Below, piece after piece: positions 33,596-43,102 of a stretch of DNA of 64,000 nucleotides. This stretch comes from Alteromonas sp. M12 (GTDB lineage Bacteria > Pseudomonadota > Gammaproteobacteria > Enterobacterales > Alteromonadaceae). A program made the translations under genes and the position numbers. The stretch spans positions 124,001 through 188,000 of the forward strand of contig NZ_CP144164.1 of the NCBI RefSeq assembly GCF_037478005.1, written 5' to 3'. Within the stretch, counting starts at the first letter, position 1; every line of letters starts with the position of its first letter. Under the pieces are notes generated by a model, which searched no databases, was not told where the DNA came from, and worked only from the letters and a program-made list of their open reading frames with translations.

Positions 33596-35176
33596 TTATA
33601 ATCCTAAAGAGCCTGGATTAACAAGTCGCTCGGGATCAACTAGCCCTTTGATACGTTCAATGAGTTGTAAAGCTGTTGGTTTCAGACCTTCTTTATAGGC
33701 ATAACTCTTTCCTATTTGGAAATGCACACCACCCATCTCACTGAATTTTGCCGCTATTTCTTTTTTTATCTTGGTAACGGCGTCACGGGCTTCGATGTTT
33801 TCGTCAAACTTTTTCAATTTATTATAATGGGCCGACTCTACGCTTTTTTCGTGCAATTCGTTGAGACAGTCTTGCCAAAAAAATACCGGCTCAATGACGA
33901 ATGCATTGGTAGAAATAACCGCAAATAAATAACCAACACCAATATTCAATCGCTCCATTTCAGCTTTGTGACTAGTAAAAATGGCTTCAGCAGCATTAAA
34001 CGCAGGGATGACTTTTGAGTGAGGGAATTGACCATGAACGGGTACCCAACGCTCACCATTTGGGCCGACCATATTATTTACTGGACCAAAAGGGTTCGCT
34101 CGGAGGATTTTGGGAATCGTATTTTCAATCTCTTTACCGTTATTTTTTTTCACAATGGCGCGGATATCATCAAGACATTGTTTTGCCGCTTGTGGTGAAC
34201 GCTCTTCTATAAATGCATGTATTGAAAAATCAACATCATCCATAAAACCTCTGCCAGCAAACGCTATCTTAGATCCTTGTTTGATGGCTTGGCCAATAGA
34301 CCCTGCTGATTTCATAAAACCAACCAGTGCTTTAGCATCAGAGGCTAAACTCTCCCGTTGTTTGCGCTGCGCTTGCAAAAACGGATCGAATCCGAAACAT
34401 TCCATGGCTAAACCACGACGAGAAATTTCACTCATCGTAGTTAATGCATCATCCGAACTCTTAAAGTCCATCGAAATGTATTCTCTGGCAGTTAATTCGG
34501 GCATTAAGCGAAATGTTGCCCGTGTTTTAAATCCTAACGAGCCAGTATCGCCAACAAATAAACCAGTTAAATCTGGTCCAAAATGGCGGAAAAAAGGAGT
34601 GCCATTGACTTGAGCTGCTGATCCGGTTTCTACTATTGAACCGTCAGCAAGTACGACTTCGATACTGATAACAGAGTCACCTATAGCTCCAAAGTGACCG
34701 GATCCCCAAAACATACCATTTTGTGATAACCCGCCACCTACTGTAGCGTAAATTCCTGACAATGTTCCCCAGCATGGAGTACGCAAACCGGTACCTTTCA
34801 ATGCTTCATAAAGCGCTTTCCATGTACATCCACACTCAACTGTGACGTACATATCCTGTTCATTTATTTCTAGCACTTTAGACATTCTACTCATATCAAT
34901 AATGATAGAATTGTCTTGTTGCGGCACATATCCACTGGTGTACGACATACCTCCACCGCGGGGGATAGTGATATATTTGTGTGCTGTAGCTGTTTTAACA
35001 ACGTCAGCTAATTCGCTAGTAGAGCCTGGCTGAACAACGGCAATAGCAGGTTTTTCTTTAGTAAAAACATCTTGCGCATAGAGACTACAAGAATAGGAAT
35101 CGGTTAAAACGTGTTCTTGACCAACAAATTTTACTAAGCTTTCTAAAACCTGTGATATATCACTTCTGCTATTCAC
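33596..35176 (-). CDS. VAO/PCMH-type FAD-binding oxidoreductase
   Basis: About 526 aa from a GTG at 35176 with GGAG eight nt upstream; the longer TTG frame adds nine basic residues. The N-terminal PCMH domain shows PAIAVVQPGSTSELADVV, ITIPRGGGMSYTSGY and TVGGGLSQNGMFWGSG. The C-terminal half (PILRANPFGPVNNMVG, ERWVPVHGQ, NPGSLGL end) resembles the 4-cresol dehydrogenase/vanillyl-alcohol oxidase/D-lactate dehydrogenase group. It has no signal peptide. It oxidises an alcohol, hydroxyacid or alkylphenol-type group. First gene of a minus-strand operon with the aldo-keto reductase and transporter. Confidence 0.86.
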   Translation of the reverse strand: MNSRSDISQVLESLVKFVGQEHVLTDSYSCSLYAQDVFTKEKPAIAVVQPGSTSELADVVKTATAHKYITIPRGGGMSYTSGYVPQQDNSIIIDMSRMSKVLEINEQDMYVTVECGCTWKALYEALKGTGLRTPCWGTLSGIYATVGGGLSQNGMFWGSGHFGAIGDSVISIEVVLADGSIVETGSAAQVNGTPFFRHFGPDLTGLFVGDTGSLGFKTRATFRLMPELTAREYISMDFKSSDDALTTMSEISRRGLAMECFGFDPFLQAQRKQRESLASDAKALVGFMKSAGSIGQAIKQGSKIAFAGRGFMDDVDFSIHAFIEERSPQAAKQCLDDIRAIVKKNNGKEIENTIPKILRANPFGPVNNMVGPNGERWVPVHGQFPHSKVIPAFNAAEAIFTSHKAEMERLNIGVGYLFAVISTNAFVIEPVFFWQDCLNELHEKSVESAHYNKLKKFDENIEARDAVTKIKKEIAAKFSEMGGVHFQIGKSYAYKEGLKPTALQLIERIKGLVDPERLVNPGSLGL

Positions 35177-35579
35177 TCTTCGTCTCCAAAAAAGTCTATT
35201 CAACCGAGCTAGTATGCGTGTTTGTTAGTAATATTCAGTTTCAACCTGACACTATAAATCTATTGGTCGCATGCTAAATCTAATTAGTAAAGTACTATTA
35301 ATATAACAATAAAGCAATGCGTTCAAGAGATTAAACCAGCGATAAAGCTAGAATCGAAAAGTTAGGTGTCCATCTGCAGGCATAGTTCAACAAGCTAACT
35401 GATTCTTCCAACATAATCACATTAAACTTAAATAAATTTATTTAAATCATATTCTTAGAGTTTCGTTGAGGTGCACAAATTGTGCTTTGTTAATGGCTTA
35501 AAATGAACCAAGACTAATTTATTTGAAGAAAAAGACCGAATGATATATATTTATATCTTTACTTTGTCGGTGTTATGTT
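35177..35579. promoter_or_regulatory. Divergent intergenic region
   Basis: No gene seen. GCACAA-A-TTGTGC (35473-35485) is a perfect odd palindrome about 95 nt before the HMG-CoA-lyase-like start. TGATATATAT at 35541 partly resembles the 14-mer at 7102 and 15196. No exact Fnr-type box found. Confidence 0.3.
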
Positions 35580-36527
35580 ATGAATCCAGATATAGATGTG
35601 GAAATTAGTGAAGTAGGCCCACGAGATGGTTTGCAAAGTATCAAACCAATTATGTCTACTAATGATAAAAAACGCTGGGTTAGTGCGTTAGCCGCGGCTG
35701 GCATTCCTGAAATTGAAGTCGGTTCATTCGTACCAGCGAGTATTCTTCCTCAGTTAGCTGATACCGCTGAAATAGTCGCTCATGCGCGCACAATTCCGGG
35801 CTTAAATGTGGCTGTGTTGGTCCCGAACTATCGGGGAGCTCAAGATGCAATAAAAGCCGGTGCACATAAAATAACTATTCCTTTGTCGGTGTCTGAAACC
35901 CATAGTTTAAAAAATGTACGCCGCACACACGCTCAAGTTATTCAAGAAGTTGCAAAAATTCGAGAACTGATTAATCAATCTGATAATCCGCAAAAACCGA
36001 TACTGGAAGGTGGATTATCTACCGCCTTTGGTTGCACTTTAGAAGGAAATGTACCTGAGTCTAAAGTTTTCGAGATGGCTGAGAAATTAATTGAAGCTGG
36101 TTGTGACGAAGTGGGCTTATCGGATACCACAGGCTTCGGTACTCCGAATCAAGTGAAGCGATTAACCCTCGGGATTTGGGATCTAGTGGGCAAAGACAGA
36201 CTTACAGGTATTCATTTGCACAATACTCGTGGTCAGGGACTCGCTAATGTGATGACCGCCCTCGAAGTCGGCTTGAAAACCATAGATTCTTCAATGGCAG
36301 GAATCGGCGGCTGTCCATTTGCTCCCGGTGCTTCAGGTAACATAATCACTGAAGACTTGGTTTTTCTACTTGAGGGTATGGGGTTAAAAACAGGAATCAA
36401 CTATCAGCGTTTATTGTTAGCTCGAAAAATTCTGCGTGACAGTTTACCTGTTGAAGTTGATTTGTATGGCTTTACACCTGAAGCTGGATTGCCGAAGGGG
36501 TTTCAGATGGCCACAGCACAATATTAA
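35580..36527 (+). CDS. Hydroxymethylglutaryl-CoA lyase family protein
   Basis: 315 aa DRE-TIM metallolyase. The N-terminal EVGPRDGLQ, the metal HxH region GIHLHNTRGQGLANV and the catalytic loop GGCPFAPGASGN (with the HMG-CoA lyase Cys) are all present. The family cleaves HMG-CoA to acetyl-CoA and acetoacetate; relatives act on other 3-hydroxy-3-methyl-acyl-CoAs. With a class III CoA-transferase in the same block it may cleave a CoA ester of a branched hydroxyacid, though leucine catabolism is the standard use. No leucine-catabolic genes lie beside it. Followed 37 nt later by a ferredoxin reductase. Confidence 0.88.
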   Translation: MNPDIDVEISEVGPRDGLQSIKPIMSTNDKKRWVSALAAAGIPEIEVGSFVPASILPQLADTAEIVAHARTIPGLNVAVLVPNYRGAQDAIKAGAHKITIPLSVSETHSLKNVRRTHAQVIQEVAKIRELINQSDNPQKPILEGGLSTAFGCTLEGNVPESKVFEMAEKLIEAGCDEVGLSDTTGFGTPNQVKRLTLGIWDLVGKDRLTGIHLHNTRGQGLANVMTALEVGLKTIDSSMAGIGGCPFAPGASGNIITEDLVFLLEGMGLKTGINYQRLLLARKILRDSLPVEVDLYGFTPEAGLPKGFQMATAQY

Positions 36528-36564
36528 TTGATTTCACAATGTGTTTCTGCATGAAGTTGCAACT

Positions 36565-37542
36565 ATGAAAATTAGTATAAAAAATGGAACTAGTTTCCAG
36601 CAAAATAGTGGCGAAACAATTCTTGATGCCAGTATCAATGCTGGCTATCCGATTAATCACAGTTGCCGGTCTGGTCGCTGTGGTTTTTGTAAGGTGCAAT
36701 TACTTTCCGGCGAAACTTCTGCGTATCGTGCAGAGCAACTTTTACAGCAAGACAGAGATGACAATTGGATACTCTCATGTTGCCATACCGCGTTGACTGA
36801 TATTGAAATTGATGCCGGTAACCTTACTCAAGTAATCATTCCTAAAGTTTGTTCGATTCCCTGTGCGATTGATGCAATTGAGTTGTTGAGCCCGACAATG
36901 TTAACGGTAACTTTACAGCTACCATTGATAGTTAAATTTATGTATCTAGCTGGGCAATACGTGGATGTATTTACATCAGAGGGACTATCAAGCAGCTATT
37001 GGTTGAGTAAAGCGAGTGTAGAGCAGCAAAAAATAGAACTACACATTGCGCACAATGAACTAGATCCTATGCATCAATATTGGTTTCATCAAGCCAAAGT
37101 CAAAGAGCTTCTTAAACTTGAAGGACCTAAAGGTACCCACTTCTTGCGTGACACTGCCCATCGAGATCTGTTCTTTCTAGCGTTTGGGGCTGGTATTGCT
37201 GCTATTACAGCCATGCTAGAAGCCCATGCAAATTTAGCAAAAGACAAGCAAGCTGCAAGTATTACCGTGATTTGGCAAGGTCAACAGCCAGAAGATTTCT
37301 ATTTTGATGTAGCGCAAATGGATAGTGATATTCGATTTATTCGCACGTTGTCTTCAGCTTGTCCCGCTTGGTCTGGTCAATTGGGTGAAGCGCAAGATGT
37401 TATGTTGGGTATGCAACCCCAAATGCACAATGCTGATGTGTATGCCACTGGTCCTGCTTTTAAGTTAGAGCATGCACAAAAAGTATTAAGCCAGCATGCT
37501 CTTAATCCTAGACGTTTTTTTTCACAGGCAACCTGTGAATAA
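36565..37542 (+). CDS. 2Fe-2S ferredoxin / NAD(P)H-flavin reductase fusion
   Basis: 325 aa from ATG 36565, the natural start of the ferredoxin domain; a GTG eight codons upstream is possible. The N-terminal plant-type 2Fe-2S domain has Cys34, 39, 42 (CRSGRCGFC) and a fourth in ILSCCHTA (72 or 73). FAD- and NAD-binding domains follow (GQYVDVF, LEGPKGTHF, FLAFGAGIAAITAML). Such reductases feed electrons to Rieske oxygenases, di-iron or P450 enzymes. No oxygenase of those types is present in the window, so its partner must lie elsewhere or be unusual. Confidence 0.88.
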   Translation: MKISIKNGTSFQQNSGETILDASINAGYPINHSCRSGRCGFCKVQLLSGETSAYRAEQLLQQDRDDNWILSCCHTALTDIEIDAGNLTQVIIPKVCSIPCAIDAIELLSPTMLTVTLQLPLIVKFMYLAGQYVDVFTSEGLSSSYWLSKASVEQQKIELHIAHNELDPMHQYWFHQAKVKELLKLEGPKGTHFLRDTAHRDLFFLAFGAGIAAITAMLEAHANLAKDKQAASITVIWQGQQPEDFYFDVAQMDSDIRFIRTLSSACPAWSGQLGEAQDVMLGMQPQMHNADVYATGPAFKLEHAQKVLSQHALNPRRFFSQATCE

Positions 37543-37916
37543 GTTTGCGATCAATGTCGGTTTACTTCGGCCGTTCTTTTGTCTCAACCGAAAATGTTCA
37601 CAGACTTCCAGACTTGCCCGATTCAGTAAAAAGCGCTTATTTCAGCAGTTGAAGAAATCCGAATATTAGTGCGCAAATATTGACAATTGTCATAGTGAAG
37701 TGAGTGAGTTAACGGTAGATTAAATCCATCTTGGCGCGATTATATCTGAATTGGTTTAGCTGTAATCCTATATACATCAAGCACTTGTGTTTGCAGTGCA
37801 GAGTCATACGAGTTTACCCCTTCTTGTCTGAGTAAGGGTGAAGTTTAGTTTAGAAAATAGCAGAAGATATACACATAAAATCTTACTAATAATAATGTAA
37901 CTTCGGAGAAAGCACT
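37543..37916 (+). promoter_or_regulatory. TonB-receptor promoter region with Fnr-like box
   Basis: No gene in 374 bases. TTGACAATTGTCAT at 37680-37693 matches nine of ten half-site positions, 223 nt before the receptor start. A CTTCGGAG-like site stands just before the start codon. I see no clear terminator for the upstream gene. Confidence 0.45.
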
Positions 37917-40070
37917 ATGAAAAAAGCGAACATAAGCCTCATGATTAAGATGGCCTTGGGGGGCGTTTTAGCTTCCTCAGGTGTCGCTTTTGGGCAAGAC
38001 AGTCAAACCTCTGATTTAAGCCTAGAAAAGATTACGGTGACGGCACAGCGGAAAGAGGAAAGTATCCAAAGCTCTCCTGTTTCCATTTCCGCACTGGGTC
38101 CCGAAGATATTGAACGACTACAAATTGATAATACAAAAGATCTAAGTCAGGTTATGCCCAATGTCATGATTAAGGGGGTTACTGGTGGTAGCGCCGGGAT
38201 TACGCCTTTTATTCGTGGTGGAGGGGTGACCGATGGTGCACTTATTACTTCTGAGCCAGAAGTGGGTATCTACATTGATGATGTTTATCAACCTCGATCT
38301 GCGGCGTCTTTCATTGAATCCCTAGAACTAGAACGCATTGAAGTACTTCGTGGGCCGCAAGGAACACTTTACGGACGTAACAGCTCGTCAGGTGCCCTGA
38401 AAATTATTTCTCGGGTACCAGATGATTTATTCCGCTTTAAAAACGAAGTAGGGATTGGTAGCTGGAACGAAATATATGACAAATTTAGTATCAGTGGCCC
38501 GCTAAGTGAAGACGAAAAGCTGCGCGGTGGCATTACCGGCATGCTGCGCAAGCGCGATGGTGGCCGCCAGTATAATGCAACATTAGATAAAGAGGTTGGT
38601 GAAGAAGACTACGCAGGTTTCCAGGGCGACTTATTTTATGAAGGTGAAACGTACACCGCAAGGTGGAAGTACTTTTATACCAATTATGAAAGTGACGGCC
38701 TATATGCATCCTCCCTTGACCCTTTTCAAGTTGATAATGAATACGACCAAATACCCTTTACCTCTGGCGAATTCGATACGGTTTTATCGCCTTTTGAATC
38801 CTCAACTGAAGATAAACAATATGGTACCAGTGTCCATCTAACCAAACAAATCAGTGATTCCATGAAGCTGTTATCGGTTACCTCATGGTCAAAGTTGCAG
38901 AATGATTGGTCTACTGGGTTCAGTGGCGGTGTGGCAAATGCGTTGTTAGGCATAGAAGGTGATGGTTACGTGGAATTATTTTCACGGGATTCCGTCAGTG
39001 ATCAAAACAGTTTTAGCCAAGAGTTACAATTGCAGGGCGAGGCTTGGGAAAACCGAGTAAGTTATATTGCCGGTTTGTATTATTTTAACGAATCAGGCGA
39101 ACAAATTGTCAATTCAACGGTTTTCTTCGCCCCTTCCTATGGCGATTTTGACATAGATACAAAAAGTTATGCGGTATTCGGTCAGGCTAATGTCAACTTA
39201 ACAGACAAACTTGGTTTGATTGTTGGTGCCCGTTATACCCGAGATGAAAAATCCCTTGACGCTACCCTAGAAACAAGTCCGGTAAACCGTGAGGATACCT
39301 TCAAAAAATTCACGCCTAAAGTGGCCTTAAACTATCAAGCCAACGACGACTTGTTGCTTTACACAAGTTACACCGAAGGCTTCAAAGCTGGCGGATACAA
39401 TAGTTTGGCGTCTACACCAGAAGGTCTTAATACGCCCTTTGAGATGCAAGTGATGGATGCTTATGAAGCGGGTTTGAAAAGTGAATGGTGGAACAACCGT
39501 TTACGTATCAATGTCGCCGGATTTTTCAATGAATATTCTAGTTTACAACAACAATCTGTAGACGAATTTGGTTCATTTATTACTGAAAATTACGATGCCG
39601 AGCATAAGGGTATCGAGGTCGAACTTAATGTTCGTTTAACCTCTAATTTGAATTTATGGGCTAACGGTGTTTCCCAAGATAGCGAATATACCGCTGTCAG
39701 TGTTAATGGCGTTTCGTCAAACGGTGGCTTGGTCGGCAACAAAATGACCAATGTGTTTGAGTTTCAATATGCAGCAGGATTGGACTATACACAAGACATT
39801 GGTGACGGAACCTTAATGTTAGGCACGAATGTTAATCATCGTGATGATTATTATTCAACAGCAGATAACTCAGAGATTGGTCATATAGAGCCAGTAACAT
39901 TAATCGATGCTTACGCGGCTTACGCCTATGAACGCTGGAAATTCACTTTATCGGGTAAAAACCTTGGTAATGAAAAATACGCGTTTACCGGCTTTGGCTT
40001 TAGTTTGATTCAACCTCGTTTTATGGCCGACCCGATGACGTGGCGATTGAGTGTATCGTACGAATTATAG
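37917..40070 (+). CDS. TonB-dependent outer-membrane receptor, 717 aa
   Basis: The signal peptide ends at VAFGQD. The plug shows ITVTAQRKEESIQSSPVSIS, GVTGGSAGITPFIRGGG and IEVLRGPQGTLYGRNSSSGAL, a classic plug motif; a barrel ends in LSVSYEL. Length is close to the common sugar- or aromatic-type receptors of Alteromonads and Sphingomonads. It precedes the FAD-monooxygenase operon on the same strand, separated by a terminator, so it may import the substrate for that operon. It is unlike the 822-aa receptor outside shared motifs, suggesting two substrates. Confidence 0.93.
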   Translation: MKKANISLMIKMALGGVLASSGVAFGQDSQTSDLSLEKITVTAQRKEESIQSSPVSISALGPEDIERLQIDNTKDLSQVMPNVMIKGVTGGSAGITPFIRGGGVTDGALITSEPEVGIYIDDVYQPRSAASFIESLELERIEVLRGPQGTLYGRNSSSGALKIISRVPDDLFRFKNEVGIGSWNEIYDKFSISGPLSEDEKLRGGITGMLRKRDGGRQYNATLDKEVGEEDYAGFQGDLFYEGETYTARWKYFYTNYESDGLYASSLDPFQVDNEYDQIPFTSGEFDTVLSPFESSTEDKQYGTSVHLTKQISDSMKLLSVTSWSKLQNDWSTGFSGGVANALLGIEGDGYVELFSRDSVSDQNSFSQELQLQGEAWENRVSYIAGLYYFNESGEQIVNSTVFFAPSYGDFDIDTKSYAVFGQANVNLTDKLGLIVGARYTRDEKSLDATLETSPVNREDTFKKFTPKVALNYQANDDLLLYTSYTEGFKAGGYNSLASTPEGLNTPFEMQVMDAYEAGLKSEWWNNRLRINVAGFFNEYSSLQQQSVDEFGSFITENYDAEHKGIEVELNVRLTSNLNLWANGVSQDSEYTAVSVNGVSSNGGLVGNKMTNVFEFQYAAGLDYTQDIGDGTLMLGTNVNHRDDYYSTADNSEIGHIEPVTLIDAYAAYAYERWKFTLSGKNLGNEKYAFTGFGFSLIQPRFMADPMTWRLSVSYEL

Positions 40071-40091
40071 AAAAATCATCTGGAAAGGTTA

Positions 40092-40116
40092 GGACAATGT
40101 GAGAACCACATTGTCC
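40092..40116 (+). terminator. Terminator after the second TonB receptor
   Basis: GGACAATGTG (40092-40101), 5-nt loop, CACATTGTCC (40107-40116), then CTTTAT. A 10-bp stem with a weak T-tail. Confidence 0.72.
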
Positions 40117-40207
40117 CTTTATAACGCTTAAACACTCAACATCTAAATGTCTTTGATGTGGTGTTTGATGTAAGCACTTACTCTTTTTGAATAAAGGTGA
40201 AATTAAT

Positions 40208-41401
40208 ATGAAATCTACACAGATTATTGTGGCAGGTGCAGGCCCTGTAGGGACGGTTACCGCATATCGTCTAGCAAGTATGGGGTTTGATGTCATGTTG
40301 TGTGAAGCCGGCCCTAATTGTGCTGTTGATTTGCGCGCATCGACCTTCCATCCGCCTACTTTAGAAATGCTTGATGAGCTAGGCATGGCCGACGAACTAA
40401 TCGAACGAGGACTGAAAGCGCCGATTTATCATTTCCGTGAACGGGCAACCGGAGAGGTTGTTGAATTTGATTTATCTGAATTAGAAGGTAAGGAAAAATT
40501 CCCTTACCGCTTGCAGTGCGAACAACATGTACTAGCCAGTATGGTTGCCGAAAAATTAAATAATCATCCTAAAGCTGAAGTTCGATTTAGTCACCGAGTG
40601 GTCCACTTTGAACAGACCGACGATGGGGTTGAAGTGGCACTAGAAGGGCCTTTTTCGATTGAAAAAGTAAAAGCCAAATATTTGGTCGCCGCGGACGGTG
40701 GTAATTCAATTATTCGCAAATGGTTAGGCGTTGAATTTGAAGGCTTTACCTACCCTGAAAAGTTCTTAACCCTATCTACAAAAGTTGAGTTAAAAGACTA
40801 CATCGATAACCTTGCTTACGTTAGTTACGTGTCCGATCCAAAAGAATGGATGGTACTGCTACGTGTGCCAAGTGTTTGGCGAATTTTGGTACCTGCTAGT
40901 GAAGATCAACCAGACGAGTACTTATTGTCTGATGAGAAGAAAAACCAGGTATTCCGAGATTTAATCGGTCGTGATGATGTTGAGACTGAACATAGAACCA
41001 TTTACCGGGTACATCAACGGGTAGCTAAAAAATTCAATCACGGACGAGTATGTTTGGTCGGTGATGCTTGTCATATGAACAATCCACTAGGTGGTTTTGG
41101 CATGAATAGCGGTATTCATGACGGTTGGAATTTAGCCGACAAAATCAAGTTAAACCTTACCGAAGGTCATGATGACGCTAATTTTGAATTATATGACGCT
41201 CAACGTCGTCCAGTAACCCATAGTTTTATTCAAGCGCAGACGATGCAAAACAAAAAGCTGTTAGAGCATAGTCCTGAAGAGAACCATGCGATGCGTTTAC
41301 AAGAAATGCACGATATCTGCAATGACGACGAAAAACGCTTAGCTTTTCTGAGACGACAAGCCATGTTTACCAGTCTTGAAGAAGCTAACAAAATCAAATA
41401 G
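40208..41401 (+). CDS. Class A FAD-dependent monooxygenase
   Basis: 397 aa from ATG 40208, chosen for the AAAGGTG site; an upstream TTG frame is unlikely. It has the GxGxxG motif VAGAGPVGTVTAYRLASMG, the DG motif VAADGGNSIIRKWLG and the GD motif VCLVGDACHMNNPLGGFGMN. This is the aromatic/heteroaromatic hydroxylase type (as NicC, MhpA, MHPCO), without the extra C-terminal domain of MhpA. It hydroxylates, and in some members opens, an aromatic ring using NAD(P)H and O2. First of four tightly spaced genes with a maleate-isomerase-family protein, a cyclic-amidase-type hydrolase and an aldehyde dehydrogenase. Confidence 0.88.
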   Translation: MKSTQIIVAGAGPVGTVTAYRLASMGFDVMLCEAGPNCAVDLRASTFHPPTLEMLDELGMADELIERGLKAPIYHFRERATGEVVEFDLSELEGKEKFPYRLQCEQHVLASMVAEKLNNHPKAEVRFSHRVVHFEQTDDGVEVALEGPFSIEKVKAKYLVAADGGNSIIRKWLGVEFEGFTYPEKFLTLSTKVELKDYIDNLAYVSYVSDPKEWMVLLRVPSVWRILVPASEDQPDEYLLSDEKKNQVFRDLIGRDDVETEHRTIYRVHQRVAKKFNHGRVCLVGDACHMNNPLGGFGMNSGIHDGWNLADKIKLNLTEGHDDANFELYDAQRRPVTHSFIQAQTMQNKKLLEHSPEENHAMRLQEMHDICNDDEKRLAFLRRQAMFTSLEEANKIK

Positions 41402-41409
41402 GAAAAATA

Positions 41410-42156
41410 ATGAAAGACGCACTTGGATACAGAGCTAAATTTGGCGTATTAGGTCCTTCGACTAATACAATTGTGCAACCTGAATTTGATGAAATGCGCC
41501 CTGCTGGTGTCACAAATCACTACAGCCGTATCGTAATTGAAAATGCAAAAGCTGTTTCAAATGATAGTTTTATGGCCGGCACCAAGATGATTGATGAAGG
41601 TACCGAGGAAGCGGTAAGAGGCGTATTAACTTGTGCACCTGACTACTTGGTTATGGGTATGTCTGCGGTGACTTTTTATGGTGGTGCTAAAGGCGCAGAA
41701 GCCTGGAAAAAACGCATTGAAACGTTTTCAGGCTTAAGAATTTCAATGGGGTCAGAGTCACTTATTGCTGCGATGGAAGCTATTGGTGGAATTAAAAAGG
41801 TAGCCTTTTTATCGCCTTATTTCCCAGTTGCAAACAAAGAAGTTGAAAACTATTTGAGCGATTACGGATACGAAACTGTGCGTGATATTCCGTTACAACG
41901 TCCTAGCTGGTTGAGTATTGCTGAAACACCGTTTTCAATGTCTCGCGATACTGTGAAGAAACTTGATAGCGATGATGTTGATGCAATTATACAAGTTGGT
42001 ACTAACCTTTGTATGGCAAGACTTGCGCCTAAATTAGAACTTGAATTAGGTAAACCAGTTATTGCGATTAATACGTCCACTTATTGGCATGCATTACGTG
42101 CATACGGCATAACCGACAAGGTTAGCGGTTTTGGACGTTTGTTAGAGGAGTTTTAA
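41410..42156 (+). CDS. Maleate isomerase / Asp-Glu racemase superfamily protein with altered Cys sites
   Basis: 248 aa. The start AKFGVLGPSTNTIVQPEFDE and end INTSTYWHALRAYGI place it with maleate cis-trans isomerase and arylmalonate decarboxylase. Those enzymes use one or two Cys. Here the first site reads VMGMSAVTF (Met84, no Cys) and the second VGTNLCMARL (Gly197 where Cys is expected, Cys201 four residues on). It is therefore a divergent member; isomerase, decarboxylase or a new activity are all possible. It lies 8 nt after the monooxygenase and 1 nt before the deacetylase-fold gene. Confidence 0.78.
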   Translation: MKDALGYRAKFGVLGPSTNTIVQPEFDEMRPAGVTNHYSRIVIENAKAVSNDSFMAGTKMIDEGTEEAVRGVLTCAPDYLVMGMSAVTFYGGAKGAEAWKKRIETFSGLRISMGSESLIAAMEAIGGIKKVAFLSPYFPVANKEVENYLSDYGYETVRDIPLQRPSWLSIAETPFSMSRDTVKKLDSDDVDAIIQVGTNLCMARLAPKLELELGKPVIAINTSTYWHALRAYGITDKVSGFGRLLEEF

Positions 42157-42157
42157 G

Positions 42158-43072
42158 ATGGAGTATGATTACGTACCAATTAGCGAACGTGGTCAATTAA
42201 AATGGCCCGATGGTAAAAAAGTCGCTTTGATTTTAACCTTCAATCTTGAAACATGGGATCTGACTAAGGACACCGACGAGCCTTACTATGCTGGTGGTCC
42301 AGCAGTATTGCCGGATACTTTGCCTGGTAATATTCCTGATTTTCCAAATTTCAGCTGGCGTGAATACGGTCAGCGTGTTGGCATATGGCGTTTATACGAG
42401 CTATTTGATGAACTTAAAGTAAAAGCCAGTTGTACGACTAATGCAGTCACTTTTGAGCGTCGTGCTGCTATGGTGCAAGCTTGTTTAGATCGTGGGTGGG
42501 AATTGATTACCCATAACTACGAGCAAGGTGAATTACTTACTAATTTCGCACATCAGCCAGAAAAAGAGCAAGAAGTTATCTCTCGTTCAATCGATATGTT
42601 TGAACAATATGTTGGTAGACGTCCGGTTGGTTGGTTGTCGTCGTCATTGCGCGGTACGCTAAATACGCCAGCTATTCTTGCTAAAGAAGGCTACAAGTTT
42701 TATTGCGACATTATGAACGATGATCAACCCTTTATGATCCGCACTGATAACGGCCCAATAGTGTCAGTTCCTTACTCTAATGAAATCAATGATTTCACTA
42801 TCATAACTCGCCGTGGACACACTACCGACGAGTATAGAGATATTTTGATTGAAGAATTGAATGTACTGTATAAAGAAGGTGCTACTCAGGCTCGTATCAT
42901 GAACGTTGGATTACACCCTCATGTTACCGGTCGAGCTTATCGGATTAGAGCGATTCGAGAGTTTATTGAATACGCAAAAACCTTACCTGATGTTTGGTGG
43001 ACGACACGAGAAGAGATTGCTGATTGGTATTTAGAACATCAGCAAGAACATCATATTCCTGGTCAAATATAA
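42158..43072 (+). CDS. PuuE/imidase-type hydrolase, copy 3
   Basis: 304 aa. Same NodB-fold subfamily as the pair at 7866 and 8810: LKWPDGKKVALILTFNLET with Glu31, FSWREYGQRVGIWRLYELFDEL, the His motif ITHNYEQGELL and the C-terminal GLHPHVTGRAYRIRAI, close to PuuE allantoinase. Hydrolysis of a cyclic amide or imide, or of an N-acyl group, is the likely activity. Its place after a ring hydroxylase and a maleate-isomerase-type gene suggests action on a ring-derived product. One base separates it from the gene before. Confidence 0.82.
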   Translation: MEYDYVPISERGQLKWPDGKKVALILTFNLETWDLTKDTDEPYYAGGPAVLPDTLPGNIPDFPNFSWREYGQRVGIWRLYELFDELKVKASCTTNAVTFERRAAMVQACLDRGWELITHNYEQGELLTNFAHQPEKEQEVISRSIDMFEQYVGRRPVGWLSSSLRGTLNTPAILAKEGYKFYCDIMNDDQPFMIRTDNGPIVSVPYSNEINDFTIITRRGHTTDEYRDILIEELNVLYKEGATQARIMNVGLHPHVTGRAYRIRAIREFIEYAKTLPDVWWTTREEIADWYLEHQQEHHIPGQI

Positions 43073-43102
43073 GTCGAACTGAAATCCAATAAGGAGTCTT
43101 TT

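Noticed and set aside
34110..34613. 167-codon open frame antisense to the FAD oxidoreductase
   Set aside because: It is an open shadow of a well-supported gene on the other strand, with no ribosome site and no recognisable domain.
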